A DNA stretch of 5,938 nucleotides. Origin: JAZFYD01 sp036443405. Lineage in GTDB: Bacteria > Planctomycetota > PLA2. The notes under the pieces were generated by a model. That model worked only from the letters and a program-made list of their open reading frames with translations. It did not search any database and was not told where the DNA came from. Below, one piece after another: positions 4,900 to 5,938 of this stretch. Each line of letters opens with the position of its first letter. Positions within the stretch are counted from its first letter, which is position 1. The position numbers were made by a program, and so were the translations under genes. The stretch is taken from positions 1 through 5,938 of the forward strand of contig JAZFYD010000130.1 in NCBI GenBank assembly GCA_036443405.1, written 5' to 3'.

Positions 4900-5938
4900 G
4901 CTTTCGGCTCCTCGTCAGTGTCGGTCGCGATGCTGCTGCTCGCAGGCTCGGCCGCCGGCGCCGCCGCGGCGGCATCGGACGGTTCGACGGCCAGGGATTG
5001 CTGCGCCACGTTTTTCGACCCGGCGCGCATCGCGGCCCGCAGAATCCAGACGACAAACCCCAAGACGATGACGAACGCAGCCGGCGCGAGCACGTTCAGC
5101 CAGCGCCAGTACGCGCGGCGGCTCTTTTGATCCTCAACCGCCTCATCGAGCAACTTGTGGAACTCCCCCTCCTCGACCTCGCCCTTGTCGACGAGTTCAT
5201 TGAGTTCTTCGATCGCGGCCTTGAAGTCCGGATCCTCGAGTTGACGGTTCGCGAACTGCTTGGCTCGCAGCGCGATCAGGTCCGAGGAGCGCGCGAGCCA
5301 ATCCACGAGATTCGTTGCAAACAGGGCGGCTTGACGCGCGCGCTGGTCGCCGCCGCGATTGCCACCGAGCCACGCGTCCGAGATGAAGATCGAGTTGCCC
5401 ACGACAACAAGCTGCGTCGGTTGCTTCGAGGCCTTCACCACCTCGGGGGCCTTGGGCGCATTCTCGCCCTCTTGATCGCCGTCTTTTTCGTCCGGTGCCG
5501 TGATGAGCGACGGCGGTACGGGACGATCCGCAAAGTACGAGGTGAACTCCCCTTCGAGAGCAACGGCCACGTTGCTCGTCATCAGGTCTTCACGACTCGG
5601 CCCGTCATAGCGGGGATCGAGCTTGCTGATGTCGACGCGGTTCGTGTCCTTCCACCGCCACGACTCCCTGCCGTCGGACTTCACGAGCGCGGTCGCGGTC
5701 TTTTTCGCGCCGACCGCCGACTCGATCACATCGACGGGATGCGCCCAGAGGAAGACCACGCTCTTGAGCGTGCGCACCGCCGGATTGTCCTGGTCGAGCA
5801 TCTCGCCGGAAAAACGCGGCCAGAACCAGTTGGGCTGCATCATCTCGGCCTTCAGGCCGCCGGGCAACGTAACCAGCCGAGGCGCGGCGAAAGCGCTCGC
5901 CGCGTGGCACACGAATTCCTCTGAAATCCGCACGCCAT
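4896..5938 (-). CDS. GldG-like ABC-transporter auxiliary protein, partial (N-terminus off the right edge)
   Basis: The frame is open to the right edge and ends at TGA 4898-4896, leaving about 346 C-terminal residues; numbering here starts from the GTG at 5933, which is probably internal. Features match the GldG / ABC_transp_aux family: LKSVVFLWAHPVDV (56-69), a folded strand-rich region, then QLVVVGNSIFISDAWLGGNRG (174-194), the 'vvGdsdFlsd' element, the helix ATNLVDWLARSSDLIALRAK (206-225), and a C-terminal membrane helix at about 278-299. An acidic linker (146-158) precedes the vvG element. After the membrane helix comes an Ala/Pro-rich cytoplasmic tail of about 45 residues. In Gld-type systems this protein works with an ATPase and a permease and is named from gliding motility, but relatives are widespread in non-gliding bacteria. 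It is translationally coupled to the DUF4340 gene. Confidence 0.88.
   Translation of the reverse strand, partial: GVRISEEFVCHAASAFAAPRLVTLPGGLKAEMMQPNWFWPRFSGEMLDQDNPAVRTLKSVVFLWAHPVDVIESAVGAKKTATALVKSDGRESWRWKDTNRVDISKLDPRYDGPSREDLMTSNVAVALEGEFTSYFADRPVPPSLITAPDEKDGDQEGENAPKAPEVVKASKQPTQLVVVGNSIFISDAWLGGNRGGDQRARQAALFATNLVDWLARSSDLIALRAKQFANRQLEDPDFKAAIEELNELVDKGEVEEGEFHKLLDEAVEDQKSRRAYWRWLNVLAPAAFVIVLGFVVWILRAAMRAGSKNVAQQSLAVEPSDAAAAAPAAEPASSSIATDTDEEPKA
4908..4913 (-). promoter_or_regulatory. Shine-Dalgarno GAGGAG for the DUF4340 gene
   Basis: GAGGAG lies 8 bases before the GTG at 4899, within the last codons of the GldG-like gene (encoding Glu-Glu). It supports the GTG start and re-initiation by ribosomes finishing the upstream gene. 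It is the only clear Shine-Dalgarno at any of the four visible gene starts. Confidence 0.75.

Noticed and set aside
3868..5130. 420-codon plus-strand frame antisense to the DUF4340 and GldG-like genes
   Set aside because: It is a mirror of GC-rich codon usage: Arg/Val/Leu/Asp-rich, and it crosses the boundary between two well-supported minus-strand genes.
4806..5924. 372-codon plus-strand frame antisense to the GldG-like gene
   Set aside because: The minus-strand frame has family motifs, a membrane helix and coupling to the next gene; the plus frame has none.

Overview
The window is GC-rich chromosomal DNA from an uncultured-looking bacterium. Planctomycetota, or a similarly GC-rich deep lineage such as Myxococcota or Acidobacteriota, fits best. 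Support for this is the secreted HEAT-repeat/von Willebrand A protein with an 'LTGE...WARWW' linker, the Gld-type ABC auxiliary genes, and an intergenic palindromic repeat of the 'CCACAGAG' type common in such genomes. The assignment is an inference from protein style, not from a marker gene.

Layout from left to right. 1-1309 (minus): 5' part of a secreted HEAT-repeat plus VWA protein, running off the left edge. 1310-1558: intergenic stretch with a long imperfect inverted repeat (1431-1551). 1559-2716 (minus): a complete thiolase (acetyl-CoA acetyltransferase-like) with all catalytic residues. 2717-2839: very C-rich divergent promoter region with G-quadruplex potential on the minus strand. 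2840-3451 (plus): a small membrane-anchored protein of unknown function. 3448-4899 (minus): a DUF4340 protein with one membrane segment, an internal acidic insert and an 84-residue acidic tail. 4896-5938 (minus): C-terminal part of a GldG-like ABC-transporter auxiliary protein, running off the right edge.

The GldG-like and DUF4340 genes form an operon with a 4-base GTGA overlap and an internal Shine-Dalgarno. They are the usual tail end of a Gld-type ABC exporter locus, whose ATPase and permease genes should lie just beyond the right edge. The DUF4340 gene meets the plus-strand gene tail to tail, and one CTAG tetramer supplies the stop codon on both strands. The thiolase is metabolically unrelated to these neighbours.

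The most interesting pattern is in how genes start. The three genes that begin their own transcript (VWA, thiolase, plus-strand gene) all lack a Shine-Dalgarno and have a TANNNT hexamer ending 6 or 7 bases before the start codon, as expected for leaderless mRNAs. The one operon-internal gene has a clear GAGGAG Shine-Dalgarno. I see no tRNA, rRNA, CRISPR array, insertion sequence or phage gene. No clearly new multi-gene system is visible.
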